From Heliocidaris tuberculata (taxonomy: Eukaryota > Echinodermata > Echinoidea > Camarodonta > Echinometridae): DNA of 64,000 nt. The position numbers were made by a program, and so were the translations under genes. Shown piece after piece: positions 1-12,100 of this stretch; position 1 is the first letter of the stretch; every line of letters begins with the position of its first letter. The stretch spans positions 248,001-312,000 of the forward strand of contig CM046851.1 in assembly GCA_025618425.1 (NCBI GenBank), read 5' to 3'. The notes beneath the pieces are model-generated. The model was not told the origin of the DNA and searched no databases. It worked only from the letters and a program-made list of their open reading frames with translations.

Positions 1-740
1 TTGTGTCAGTCGTGGTTACCGCCAAAGAAAACTAACAAATTCAACTTATGAAATGTGAAAAAATACCAAGAATTTACTTGTAGAACTAAGAGGTTTCAAA
101 ACAGTGCTCTTCCTAATCTCTCACGTATACTCAATTGTCATTATGCAAATCTAAACATCTGATAAATATTCCCATTACTGTGATACCCAATATCTGTATC
201 AAAATGTGAATTGTATATTATTGCTATTGAACCACTGCCATCTACGTTATATGCTTATTATACGGTACATGACATTTTGTATGCATGATCTTTATCCAAT
301 TCTCCAGCAATTTCTATCTTTATTTCTTCCTTTTTGTATTTCTCCCTCACTTTTCTCTTCTAAATGCGATCCTCTCTCTTTTTTTTTCTCCCTTCAGTAT
401 TGAATATTCCTTTTCTCTATTGTGTGCAATACTTACCTTCTTCAGAAATACTCTTCTTCTTTCTCCTTGACTTCTTACCTTTTCATTATTTAGTATCGTG
501 CAGTATTAATAAGCAGTGAAGTAACCACCTTTTACTTATATATACAATAATAATGTGTTTTTTTTCTTTTTTTTTAATAACAGCTTTTGATATGTATATT
601 TCAATTCCTTTTTATGTGATTTTATTAATGTAATTTATTTTACAAACTTTTTACATACTGTTTTACATGTTTTGGTGCTTAAGCAATTTGTATCAATTTT
701 GTATTTCAATTGCTGTAAAACATGTACAGTTCAATCTGTG
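1..740. other. AT-rich intergenic or intronic DNA, no gene seen
   Basis: Open frames here are short and low in complexity (T- and C-rich), with no recognisable domain or splice-bounded exon. If the antistasin gene continues downstream, this is intronic sequence of that gene. Confidence 0.5.
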
Positions 741-796
741 TACTGCTAATCATGTTTTAATAAACCTTTATTGAATTGAATTTGAATTGAATGAGG
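741..796 (+). repeat. Possible retroelement 3' end with TTGAA-type tail
   Basis: An AATAAA-like motif is followed by several copies of a TTGAAT/TTGAA motif. Similar tails occur in opposite orientation near 7733-7750 and 10170-10187. Short repeated tails of this kind mark the 3' ends of non-LTR retroelements. The body upstream (about 480-740) contains no recognisable reverse transcriptase, so only the tail is supported. Confidence 0.4.
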
Positions 797-1183
797 GACA
801 ACAACCCTATTTGCATTAATCTAGATCCCCTTTGCCTAAGGATGATTCTTACCTAGTTTGGTTAGAACCCAGCCATGGATTTAAAAAATATCACATTTTT
901 ACAATAGGGGCACTTTAGGGGTGCTGGCCCTTAGCCCCCTTGGGGGCAAGGTACCCTGTTTAAGAAATTGAGGTCTCCTTCCTCTAAGGATGATACCTAC
1001 CAACTTTGCTTACAATCTTGCAACAGGGATTAAAGAAGAAGCAAAAATATATCTACCGCCATTATTGGTGCTGTTGGGGGTGGTGCCCCTAAGACTTTAC
1101 CCCCCCCCCCCCACTATATTGGTAGGTACCTCATCTGTATTAAGTTAGATCCTCCTTGCCTAATAGTCTGTGGGCCACCGTAG
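797..1183 (+). repeat. Dispersed repeat, left flank of foldback element
   Basis: Two imperfect copies of a block containing AAGGATGAT followed by CTACC(A/T)A and TTTGG/TTTGC lie at about 836-880 and 977-1015. The same block in the same orientation resumes at about 6950-6985 on the far side of the 1184-6926 element. This suggests the foldback element was inserted into one copy of this repeat. Confidence 0.5.
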
Positions 1184-1237
1184 ACCCCCCTCCCCCCCCC
1201 CCCCCCTTAGGCACAATTTTTAGTGATGTTTTCCTGG

Positions 1238-2860
1238 TAGCTAGGACCCTTGGCTATCAGAATCTGCCTGTTTGCCATAGAGTTAGTGGTGGGTGTGGCC
1301 ACCAGAGCCGTTGCCATGGCAATGTATCAAATAAATATAGGAATTTACTAAAATACCCAATATTTCTAATTGAGAAATTTGAAAAATGACTGGTAAGCAT
1401 CTAAATATATGTATTTTGAGCTTCCTGATTGATTGAAACCAAAATCTAGGTCATTTGAAGTCACGGACATGTCAAAAATTGACCGTTACTATGGAAACGG
1501 TACCATAAAAAGTGGACATTTTTGAAAAAAATCTAATCTTATCAGTATAAAATAGACAGAGAGGTGTCTACACAATCTTAGATTATATTATTCTATTAGC
1601 TAGGACCCTCAGCTATCATAATTTGCCTGTTTTCCATAGAGTTCAAGGTGGGCGTGCCTGCTAGGGCCGTTACCATGGTAACATATAACAAAATACTGGA
1701 ATTTAGAAAATACCATACATTTGTCGTTTAACAGCACAAGATATATAGTAAGGATTCTAATATATGTATTTCAAGCTGCCCCACTGATTCCAACCACAAT
1801 CTGAGTCATTTGAAGTCATGGGAGTGTCAAAAAAGGCCGTTGCTATGGAAACGGTCCCACAAAATGTTGATATTTCAGGAAAATATCTATGATTAATCAA
1901 TACAAAATGGAAAAAAAACTGTCAGCACAATCATAAATCATGTTTTTTCTGTTAGCTAGGACCCTCAGCTCTCATATTCTTCCTGGTTGACATAAAGTTG
2001 GTAGTGGGCGTGACCACTAGAGTTGTTACCATGGTAACACACCAGGGATTTGAATTTTAGAAAATACCATATATCTGTAATTCAACATCACAAAATCAAA
2101 TTGTAACCATCTAACTATATGTATTTTGGGGTGCCCGTTTGATTGCAAGCAAAATCTGAGTCATTGGAAGTCACCTTCATGTCAAAAAATGGCTGTTGCT
2201 ATAGAAACGGTATGGTGAAATAGTAAATATTTGTGAAAACAATCTGTAACTATTCAATACACTGTATAAAGTAAGGGTCTCCACTACCTGAAATGATGTT
2301 TTTTCTGTTAGCTAGGACCCTGGGTATTATATCCTCCCTGACTGCCACAAAGTCGGATGTCGGGCGACCACTCGGGCTGTTACCATGGTAATAAAATAGG
2401 AAATAACATACATCTGTAATTCAACAACGTGAAAATACTTATTAGGCATTACATCTATTACAAGCAGCCCGTTTGAGTGCAATTTTTTTGTTTGTGCTTT
2501 CAAGGTCACAGTCAGGTAAAACAATTATAATTCTTATTATCAGTTTGGTCTCAAACTGATGATGATATGGTGGGTATGAGCACCAGCACCATTATTACTG
2601 TGGCAACGCACCATCAAAATATTAGAAATTGTTTGAAAATTACATATATTTCTGTTTTAACAGTAGAAAATACAAGATATTGGTCTAGATATACATATCA
2701 TAAACTGCCTGAGTTATCACAGTCATAATCCAAATCATTTAAGGCCATACTAATGTCAAAACAGGGTTGTTGCTATGGTAATATTATTATGAAAATTCAG
2801 AAATTGAAAAAAAAGGTGACATATTTTTGTTATTACACAGCAGCAGTAATGTTGCAAATA
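1238..2860 (+). repeat. Left arm: four ~357 bp tandem units plus a degenerate fifth
   Basis: Successive anchors are 359, 356 and 356 bp apart. Each unit contains a GTTACCATGGTAAC-like palindrome, a segment ending in TGTATTTC or TGTATTTTG, a TCATT(T/G)GAAGTCA segment and an ATGGAAACGG-like segment. The units differ from one another by many substitutions, so the array is old. The last unit (about 2540-2860) is the most diverged and shortest. Confidence 0.75.
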
Positions 2861-2869
2861 CATTTTCTA

Positions 2870-5365
2870 ACTGTTCGGATAGTTCCGGGCAAGATGTGGG
2901 TGTCTGAGTTGTGTTTGAATTTGTGACCTTTGCAGTAACAACAGTTGATCCTAACTGGTTAGCTGTACTTGAGTAGTTATGCTTCCACCTCTATGCCTTG
3001 TGGAGGCTTAATAGATGGATTAACCTCCAGTCACAGAACCTAATGTATTCATAAGATGATAAACTTGTCGGTCTGTAGCTAAACCTGTCTACTTGAAATA
3101 AATCTGGGGAGATTGGAATAAAATTTAGCAATTTTTCCCCTAATCCTGCTCATAAGAAATCTGCATGTTCATTAAGGATTAACCGCATGACCAAGGTGGT
3201 CTAGGATATGGACTTCATCAGAAACAGGGCCAAATAATTGAACAGGGCCAAAGAATTGAACTTGTGGGTGCCTTATCACAGCTCTAGTCCAGAACTAAAG
3301 TGCTGATAGCTGCCTGGAGGTTTTTATGTTTGCTAGAAGGTATTCAAAAGAGCCACTGAGAAGGCCTGTGGTGCAATTGCAGCTCAGCATTCTCATGACT
3401 TGCATGATTGGGGTTACATGTATATTAGCCATGGACTTGATGTGTTGGGGACCATAAGACCTATAAGTTTACATATTAGTTGCCCTTACAGGTAAGCTGC
3501 AGTTCTCTTGGCTTTACAGGAGATATAGCCAATAGTTTGTGAGATGGTTCTTCTTGAACTATCTTGCCTTAAGCATGGTTGGATAAAGGATGGGGGTAGC
3601 GCAGTTTAGTGGCTAAGTCCATGATGTCGTGAAATTAGTGAACACCAGTGAGTTTGTCTATATATATTTTAAAGCTTTAAGGCTTTCTGCAGCCTTACTT
3701 GAACTGAGTATTCTCTTATTAAAACTTGGTTGACTTTCTTACAAGTCTGATATGGTGAGGCACTCTTATCTGGCTTGAATCACAGGCTGAGAAGGTCATG
3801 GTGAGGATATTATCAATTAATCTTGCTGGAGTTTGGTTTGGCAGAATAAAGTCAGAACTCAGGATGGAGATATAGGTGTCATCTACCTCCACCACTATGT
3901 TGGAAGAGAATACAATTTTTTGAAATGCTGGAGTAAGGTCTCTATGGTTTGGATGAAGATGATGAGTGAATCCTCACTTCACTCCAGAGGGAATTCAATT
4001 AGTATAGTTCTGTATGTACTTCTGAAGTATGTCAATGCCCTCTTGTATCTGTTCTTCATGATAACTCTGATGGGTAATCCTCAACCTCATCCAAAGTAGC
4101 GGGTGTTGCTGCAAGAGGAATTCTGCTGAAAATGTTCCGTACCTCTATTCAAAGGATACTCTCTAACTTCTGATTCCTAATGGCATCCATTTATAGAACC
4201 CCTTGCAGGGGGAAAGTGGAGTAGCTCTCAATCATGTCAACTGCGTGTGGACACTTGTGTACCTCACTTATCAGTTCACAGATGATCGTGAAATGACCGT
4301 GAACTCAATACCGACACATTGCAGTTCGCAGCACAGACAGAAATTCATTTTATAAAAATAATATCTTCACCAACATTGTGTTTCGTGTTACAAAATCACA
4401 GAAATATGCCACTTTTTTTTCTAAAAATAGATTTCTCGATCATACATCTGCCTTCGCAGCGATTATTTGGATATGATCATCGTCTTAAATGATTAAATGA
4501 TTAGCATTTTCAATGCAATCATTCAGGCTGCTTGCAATGGAGGTATCTAGCATGTCTAGACTGTTATATTGTTTTAAATGTTAAACTACAACAATGCCAC
4601 TTTCTGCAATGCCAACATTCTTAAGGTGATGTTGGTGCTCACAGCCACAGTACAACACCTACCAAGCAGCCAACGTTACAGTAACGGATCCTGTGTAATA
4701 CGAGAAGACAGTAGATGAGAGTATCTAAAAGTACAGTAGTACTGTTTCAATATTATATGAATTGGCTTATGCAGTGAATTTTCAGAAGCCATGCATATCT
4801 ATTTTAACATTTGCATCTTCGTTTGCCATAACAAGTGTCCTACCAGACATGAACTTGAGGCCTCCAACCTGGAAAATATTCTTGATCTGGATTTGAACCA
4901 ATAGGACAGTTACATATCTATGAATTCGGGCACTAGTTTATGATAATTCATGATTCACATACATGAATATCCCTTTCTTCAAAAACAATATTCGCTTCTT
5001 ATTATGCTATTCATATTTTTATATGACTGTGACCTAAAATATCCTGGCTTTTGATTGCAATTAAAGGCACAGCTTCATTTGTGTATAATTATATGCCTAC
5101 ATTGTACTTCGTTACATTACAAATACATGGTGGAAGCACTGTGGTATATTGGTGAAGGCCTTTCACTCTCATACGAGGGGTCTTGGATTCGATCCTTGAT
5201 CAGTGCTTACATCCCTGGGCAAGGTATTTTGCCCACATTTGTTTCACTTGACCCAGATGTATGAAATGTGTACCGGGCAATGATTGATAGTTGCAAGGCA
5301 TTAATATTACTGATGTGGCTATCCTGGTTAAGTAAGATCAATTTATTATTATTTATTATTCTAAA
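2870..5365. other. Loop of foldback element, unrecognised and decayed sequence plus a SINE
   Basis: The 2.5 kb between the arms contains no intact open frame with a known domain. An 88-codon frame on the plus strand (3833-4099) and broken frames on the minus strand give no recognisable transposase, reverse transcriptase or host gene. A tRNA-like stretch is present near 3598-3625 (GTAGCGCAGTTTAGTGG), and a clear tRNA-derived SINE lies at 5126-5362. Confidence 0.45.
5126..5362 (+). repeat. tRNA-derived SINE
   Basis: A tRNA-like head is followed by a canonical B-box (GGATTCGATCC at 5185-5195), about 150 bp of unrelated body and an ATT-rich simple tail. This is the standard layout of a SINE with an RNA polymerase III promoter. 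The A-box region is degenerate, so it is unlikely to be active. Confidence 0.6.
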
Positions 5366-5369
5366 ACTC

Positions 5370-6926
5370 TGAATTGGTGCCTTACCATGGTATCTACCTT
5401 CACAGTCTCACCCACAACCAACTTTGTGGCTATTAGAAGCTTTTGATTATAGCTGAGGGTTCTAGCTGACAGATAAACACCATTTCAGGCTGTAAAGACA
5501 CTTGTTCTTTGTTTTTTATTGATAAGTTACAGAAATATTCAAATTTTATCATACTGTTTCTATAGCAACAGCCATGTTTTGACATGACGGTGACTTCCAA
5601 TCACTCAGATTCTGCTTGCAATCAAACGGGCACCCCAAAATACATAGAGTTAGATTGTTACAATTTGTTTTTGTGATGTTGAATTACAAATATATGGTAT
5701 TTTCTAAAATACAATTCCTTAGTGTGTTACCATGGTAACCACCCTAGTGGCCACGCCCACCCCTAACTTTATGTCGAACGGGAAGAATATGAGAGCTGAA
5801 GGTCCTCGCTAACAGAAAAACATGATTTAAGATTGTGTAGACAGTTGTTTTCTATTTTGTATTGATAAATCATAGATATTTTCCAAAAATATCAGCATTT
5901 TGTGGGACTGGTTCCATAGCAACGGCCCTTTTTACACGCCCATGACTTAAAATGACTCAGATTGTGGTTGGAATCAGTCAGGAAGCTTGAAATACATTTA
6001 TTAGGATCCTTGCCTTGTATTCAAGGTTGTTAAATATCAAATACATGGTATTATCTCAAATACCAGTATTTCTTGATGTGTTACCATAGTAACAGCCCTA
6101 GCGGTCACACCCACCACCACCTTGATGTCAAACAGGCAAATTATAATAGCTGAGGGTCATAACTAATATAAAAACATTATTAAAGATTGTGCAAACACCT
6201 TTTTCTTTCTATTTTGTAATGGTTAGTTATAGATTTTTCCACAAATAACAGCTTTTTGTTGGACCGTTTCCATAGCAACTGCCTTTTTTGACACGCCCAT
6301 GACTTTAAATGGCTTAGATTGTGGTTGAAATCAGTGGGGCAGCTTGAAATACACATATCAGGATGCTTACCATATATTTTATAGCTACTGAATTACAAAT
6401 ATACAGTATTTTCTGAAATTCCAGTATATTTTGATGTGTTACCATAGTAACGGCCCTAGAGGCCACACCCACCACCAACTCTACATCAAATTGGCAGATT
6501 ATGATAGCTGAGGGTCCTAGCTAATAGAAAAACATACTTTAGGCTTGTGCAGACACCTTTTTGTCTATTTCATATTGATAAGTTTAGAAATTTGTCAAAA
6601 ATACCCGCTTTTTATGGTACCGTTTCCTTAGTAACGGTCATTTTTTGACATGATCATGACTTTTAATGACTCTGATTATCCTTGCAATCGATTGGCCCCC
6701 TTAAAATACATATATTAGGATGCTTTCCAAGTATTTTTAGATTGGTGAATTGGAATTATTTGACTTTTCCTAAAATTCACATTTTTCTTGATCCGTTACC
6801 ATGGTAACGGCCCTGGTGGCCACACCCACCACCAACTTTATGGCAAACAAGCAGATTCTGATAGCTGAGGGTCCTAGCTAACAGAAAAATTTCATTTAAA
6901 ATTGTGCCTATGGGGGGGGGGGACCT
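5370..6926 (-). repeat. Right arm: five ~357 bp units in inverted orientation
   Basis: The reverse complement shows the same unit as the left arm, with anchors 357, 358, 354 and about 343 bp apart. The GTTACCATGGTAAC-type palindromes fall near 5383, 5728, 6083, 6440 and 6796. The outer end (CCTAGCTAACAG, then AAAATTGTGCCTA and a G-run) mirrors the left end. Confidence 0.75.
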
Positions 6927-7495
6927 TTTCGGTTCCTGGCCCATGGACTATAAGGATGATCCCTGCCAATTTTGTTTGGTAAGTTTAGTTAAGCAAAGTT
7001 TTAGGAAGTCAAATGCATGTGTACAATACATGTACATATTACATACATGTTTGTAGAGGCAAAACTATATTTTACCAAAAACCTAACCAAGTTACACTGT
7101 CGGTAGGTAATCTTTAATGCGATGAAAATGTAAGATTTGGGTAATCATTTGAAAGAGGGTGACATTAAAAAAATCCCTACCAAGAATGATGCCAAGTTTC
7201 AAAGAATTTGAACAAGTACTTTTGAAATAAAGTAAAAATTCAAAAACTTAACCTCAGCATAAGTTTTTTCTACCACAGCTGAACTCAATTGACCTTAATT
7301 GACCTTTGACCTTGACTTTTGACCTGAAAATTTTTCCACATTATTTGTGATACTCTGCAACCCTTGTGTCAAAGTTTCATGGAAATTGAACTAAACTTTT
7401 GAAATGTGAGCATTTCCAAAATTGTTGACAACGCCGCTGTCGGAAAAGCGGCTTTATGTCTCGCTTTTTTCTTACGCAGGCGAGACAAAAATGAT
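6927..7495 (+). repeat. Dispersed repeat with two terminal hairpins
   Basis: This continues the AAGGATGAT repeat seen at 797-1183. It contains TTGACCT-rich text and ends with two adjacent stem-loops: GCCGCT...AAGCGGC (7433-7452) and TGTCTCGC...GCGAGACA (7457-7487), followed by a short A run. The layout resembles the 3' end of a retroelement or a structured non-autonomous repeat. No coding sequence is present. Confidence 0.5.
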
Positions 7496-8111
7496 TGTGA
7501 TCATAGTGGGTCACATTATTTAAAAGAGTAATTTCCTGTCTTTTCTACTTAATATTTGGGATCCACGAGCTGTGCTGACTCCACCAATGGAAAATCCATG
7601 AAAATCTCATTGAAGCCCCTGGGGACTAAAAGGTGAATTTGGGTTTAATAAATTTGTGATTATTATGTTCACAATTACAAATATTAATAACCATAATAAC
7701 CATTAATAACCATACCAGGGAATTCTTTTCATTCAATTCAATTCAATTATTTTCAGCCTCCACCAGCAAGCATACTATCCCACAAAAAAAATAATGGAGA
7801 GGAAGGGCTCATGCTGACTGTGTGTATGCAATTATTGGCTCTGGCAGAGTGCCAGACACAGACACTAACAACTGTCACATTTCTATGACAAATTTGCTGA
7901 CATCCAATCACATGCAATGATTTCATTAGCTTATAACTATTATTGTAATAACAAGTTTTATGAAACAGGGCCCTTGAAGGGTGCCAGAACACCTCTGGCA
8001 GCCAAGTACCTACGTGTACTGGCAGCTTCATGTAACAAATGATTTAGGGATCAAGATCTCCCAGCTAGGCTTGTCTAGCACATTGTGTTGTACTTTGTCC
8101 CAGATTGGGTG
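7496..8111. other. No gene; fragment of a CTG/CAG-target MITE near 7876-7972
   Basis: Positions 7876-7972 match about two thirds of the GGCCCTGTTTCATAAAAC family described at 36586 and 48928, in inverted orientation, with only one end intact. A TTCAA tandem motif lies at 7733-7750. The 92-codon minus-strand frame here is translated MITE sequence, not a gene. Confidence 0.5.
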
Positions 8112-8115
8112 TTAA

Positions 8116-8699
8116 AGGAGAATGAAACCCTGGGGAAATATCCATTTTAATGAAAAGAGAGGATAGAGAGAAGCAATTTTTAAAAAGTTCCATCAAAATC
8201 GGTTAAAAAATGAAAAAGTTAAGAAAGTTTGAAAAGTCTCAATTTACTTTCTAATGGCGATCCTCAAATTGGCAATGTTTCTAAATGGCAGGTGTAGTAG
8301 ACTAGTAGTACAACTCTCAATATGTTTTGTACACAAAATTTCATATTTTCCCGATTATCTCTCAAGGTGCAGCTTGTTTCCTTAGCTCAAGATATATCAC
8401 GGGAAAATGTATTTGACACAACATATGTTGAGTTCACAAAAAGACAAGCATCATCTTTAGAGATAATGGAGAAAATATGAAATTTTGTGTACAAAACATA
8501 TTGAGAGTTGTACTACTAAACCTGCCATTTTGAAGCAACATTGCCAATTTGAGGATCGCCATAGAAAGTAAATTGAGACTTTTCAAACTTTCATAACTTT
8601 TTCATTTTGCAACCGATTTTGATGGAACTTTTTTTTAATTGCTTTTCTCTATCCTCTCTTTTCATTAAAATGGATATTTCCCCAGGGTTTCATTTTCCT
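8116..8699. mobile_element. 584 bp palindromic element flanked by TTAA (family A)
   Basis: The two halves are near-perfect inverted copies of about 270 bp, starting AGGAGAATGAAACCC and ending GGGTTTCATTTTCCT, with TTAA at 8112-8115 and 8700-8703. The centre is about 40 bp around 8405. TTAA duplication is the signature of piggyBac-type transposition, so this is a non-autonomous piggyBac-like element by structure. The high identity of the arms implies either recent origin or gene conversion. Confidence 0.75.
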
Positions 8700-8932
8700 T
8701 TAAAGATCAAAGTATATTTGTCTCTTTCATTTACACTAAACATTAATACCATTCCATGAAATTTGACATTACAGTAATGTTTTTTTTTAAAACAACATAC
8801 ATGGTTACTATCTTTGTCAAAAAGTTTAAAAAATTGCCAATTTGGACAAAAAACAAAGACATGAATTAAATAAATTTGTTTTACAATAAATGAAGAAGAA
8901 AAATCAAATAGACAATGCAGTAGTAAACTTAC

Positions 8933-9124
8933 CTGTTTGTACACATTTACATATCGGACATCCCATAGCATTGGTAACAAAGCCAGTCTCACTGCAATCA
9001 TTATCACATCTCATTGGTGCACAATTGGTGACTTCAGCAACAAGCCTGATCAATGGATAAGGAGCATGATGTCGAGAAGAGCTTGTCTCAAACACAGTGT
9101 TCTCAGGGGGTACAAAAGGAAAAG
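8933..9124 (-). CDS. Antistasin gene exon, domain 13 (last seen), possible alternative first exon
   Basis: 192 bp, 64 codons, phase 1-1; acceptor after ATACTACTTACAG, donor GTAAGT. A long lead of about 33 residues precedes CAPMRC-DNDC-SETGFVTNAMGCPICKC. Upstream of the acceptor the same frame stays open to an ATG at 9189-9191. That unspliced reading gives a signal-peptide-like start: MGKNK, then a hydrophobic run of about 20 residues ending FILLTA. The exon may therefore be used internally, or as the first exon of a separate or alternative secreted product. The good donor means that more exons lie downstream, none recognised before position 1. Confidence 0.8.
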
Positions 9125-12100
9125 CTGTAAGTAGTATAAAAGTCATACAGAAACATATGACAAGCAGTGCATATATTTTGTTTTTGCCCATTCCAAGTTT
9201 ACACAGTATTTTGATTTCTGCTACTTCTCATTCAATCCTTTCATCATTTTTAATTGATTGGATTAGTGCATCATACTAAGTTTTCTCCCTAAAAAGACAG
9301 GGCTTTTTTAGGTTTTAAAGAATGGAGGCCATGATTGCTCCAACAAAAACAATTATACCACATCATTAATTTTGTTAGAAATTGCTAACTTTAATCCATA
9401 AATTTACACAAATCATACAAATAAAAGTATATTTTTGCCAATAAAAGAACAAAGAAAGCGTTATGAGAGTAGCTGTTTGCTTAAAATGTTTTATCATTAA
9501 CCTCATTAATAATCAGTCTGAAATATAGAATTCAATTACATTTAAATTTATGCATTTCATTGTTTTTCATATGTCTTCTTAAGTTCTATATTTTCATGAA
9601 GTATTTTTTGAGTTTTAGAACTTGAGGCTTTTATCTGGATCAACACTGAGAAAGAAAAGATGGAATTAACTATGATTCGGGCAATGACAACTATTTACAG
9701 AGAAAATAGGGAAAATAGAGATATATAACATCTAAAGAACATTGGAGTAATTGAACAATTCTTGAAAAGTTCATGCAATTCTCAGAACCACAACAATTTA
9801 CTTTATGTTGAAATTTGTTTTATATCATTATGATCACTATCATAAACCATGTTTTCATGATCATTAACTTGAAATTGTAAATTCATCATCAATATTATCA
9901 TTATGAGAGACTTTCAATCTTACCATCAGGTTTACATCTACACACTTCACACCCTGAAGCATCTGTGGAAAGACCATGCTGGCAAACCATAGATAGAGGG
10001 CAGTCTTCAAGTGTGACAGCTGGGCAAATTGATGCTGCAAGAGAACACCACAAGATTAATCATTCTGTTGATTCTTCATATGTTAATGAGGGTTAACATA
10101 TAAGTCTTTTTCTTTCTTTTTTTTTGTTCTTGCAAAGTTATTGACCTCTGAAGCATATTACTATACCATTATTCAATTCAATTCAATTTATGTAACCATA
10201 TCAAGTACAATAAATATACATGTACTAATATCCTTCCTTTTAAAAGATAAAATAAATGATTTGTAAAGGCTACCATTTTGAAACATTATGCATATAATTA
10301 GTATCCCATTAAAAACCAAAAGAATTTCAGAAAAGTTACAAATCATACTCAATAATTCAGACTTTAAAATTTTCAAAGTCACAGATATACATACAACATA
10401 AAGGGGATAAACAAGGCCATTTCAGTAATGACAGCTAGCACTTTACCATCTACTGTAGATTCCAACCTACAACAAGAATATGTGACAGCAGAATTTATAA
10501 AGACATATACTCTCTATTTACGAAATATTTTACAATGCATGGAATAGCAAGCTAGAAGTGAAGTTTTCTGGCAATACTTACAAGTGTTCTTACACATGCA
10601 TACGTCACATCCATTCACATCAGTCGCTAGGCCTCGTGGGCAGGACAGAGTACAAGATGGCAGTGGATTACAAACAACTGTTCAGGTTGGGAGAAGAAAA
10701 GGAATAAAAGATATTTCAAAGATGATTCTTGTAATGTTCACTTATAATTTCTGCACCGAAAAAATGCCAAATTACCATGGGCGCAAATCCAGGGGGGATA
10801 GGGGGACATGTCCCCTCCCCACATTTTTGAAGAAAGGCGAATGTCCCCCCCATCCCCACCTTTTTGATTTTTTTTTTTTTTGGAGTAGGACTAGTAGTAT
10901 TACATGCATTAGTAATAGTAGTAGTAGTAGCAGTAGTAGTAGTAGTAGTAGCAGTAGTAGTAGTAGTAGTAGTAGTAATGGCAGTAGTAATAGGAGCCAT
11001 AGTAGTGATAGTAGCAGCATTATAAGAAATACATATAATAGTACAATTGGTCAAATTATTCCCTAAAATAATGACCTTTAGCCTTAATAATTTGCATAAT
11101 AATAGCTCTTGACGGAATTTATTTCACTCACTACTCTGCTTGCATTCACAGACTGGACATCCATTCTCATCCGTAGCTAGACCAAACTTGCATTGTCTTG
11201 TCAGAGGACACACCATGTTAGTCAGTGTTGTACAGCTGTCATCTGGATATAGAGGCACGAATTTACATATTTATAAGAGAGATGTTATCATTGCATAGAA
11301 TATTCATGAATTATGGATGAAATGGCCTCGTTTACCCATGCAACAACCATATATTGCTGTATACATATCAATGTCCCTATCATCACAAGATATGAATGTA
11401 CTGTAGGTACAGTTCCAAAGGTACAAGTACAACAAACAACAGAAATCGCAAATTACATGCTGGAGCACATTTGGCATATCCAGATGCCAGAATTACTACA
11501 AGCAGTATTGAATAACAAAGTAAAGATGAAATTACAAAGTATATTACTGATACGAAGAAAATCCTATGCAATGAATAACAAACACACAGTATATGTTTAC
11601 ATAATATCTAATAGAATATGTCAAACTTATTGGAGAAAAAATATACTGGATTTATGAACAGAAATAGGAGTCAGGATAGAAAGAAGGAAGTTCGTTCACC
11701 TGCACAGAGATTCTATTAGGGAAGAAGACAGATACAAACACTAACATGTAAATAATAGGTATGATTATAGAAAGAGGGAGAAGCATGAGCGAGAGAGAGA
11801 GAGAAAGAGGAAGGCACAGAGGTATATGTGTAGTATATGCAAGTTACAAAATACCATACATGTATTATTCATAAAAGCATATGGTACAGCACAAAATAAA
11901 ATATGCGGGTAGGGGAGAAAGTGCAGCATTGTACACAAGAACTATATTTATAACGTTACCTGTAATTGGACGTTTACAGGCACAGATCTCACAGCCAATG
12001 GAATCAGTGGCCAATCCAAACTCACAGTTTATGTCACAATAGACTGCAGGACATGTTATCACAGGCTTCAATGTAACAATGCTCAGCTCCCGTACTAGCA

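Larger units (their letters stand above)
1184..6926. mobile_element. Foldback-like element with long inverted arms built of ~357 bp units
   Basis: Both ends carry a poly-C/poly-G run next to the inverted motif TAGGCACAATTTT. From there the left arm (to about 2860, plus orientation) and the right arm (about 5370 to the end, inverted) consist of repeated units carrying TAGCTAGGACCCT, a GTTACCATGGTAAC-type palindrome, and GTTGC(T/C)ATGGAAACGG. Unit anchors fall at 1238, 1597, 1953 and 2309 on the left, and at 5468, 5811, 6165, 6523 and 6880 on the right. No transposase is visible in the 2.5 kb loop. Sea urchins are known to carry foldback elements called TU; relation to those is only a suggestion. 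Confidence 0.75.

Noticed and set aside
3833..4099. 88-codon plus-strand frame in the foldback loop
   Set aside because: No recognisable domain; the surrounding sequence looks decayed in both orientations, so no gene is claimed.
7753..8031. 92-codon minus-strand frame
   Set aside because: Its central part is a partial GGCCC...TTTCATAAAAC MITE in translation.
10584..11066. 160-codon plus-strand frame with a poly-Ser run, and overlapping minus-strand frames
   Set aside because: It overlaps a well-supported antistasin exon on the other strand and crosses an AGT microsatellite.
11313..11657. 114-codon plus-strand frame
   Set aside because: No domain, AT-rich codon use, and it lies within an intron of the antistasin gene.
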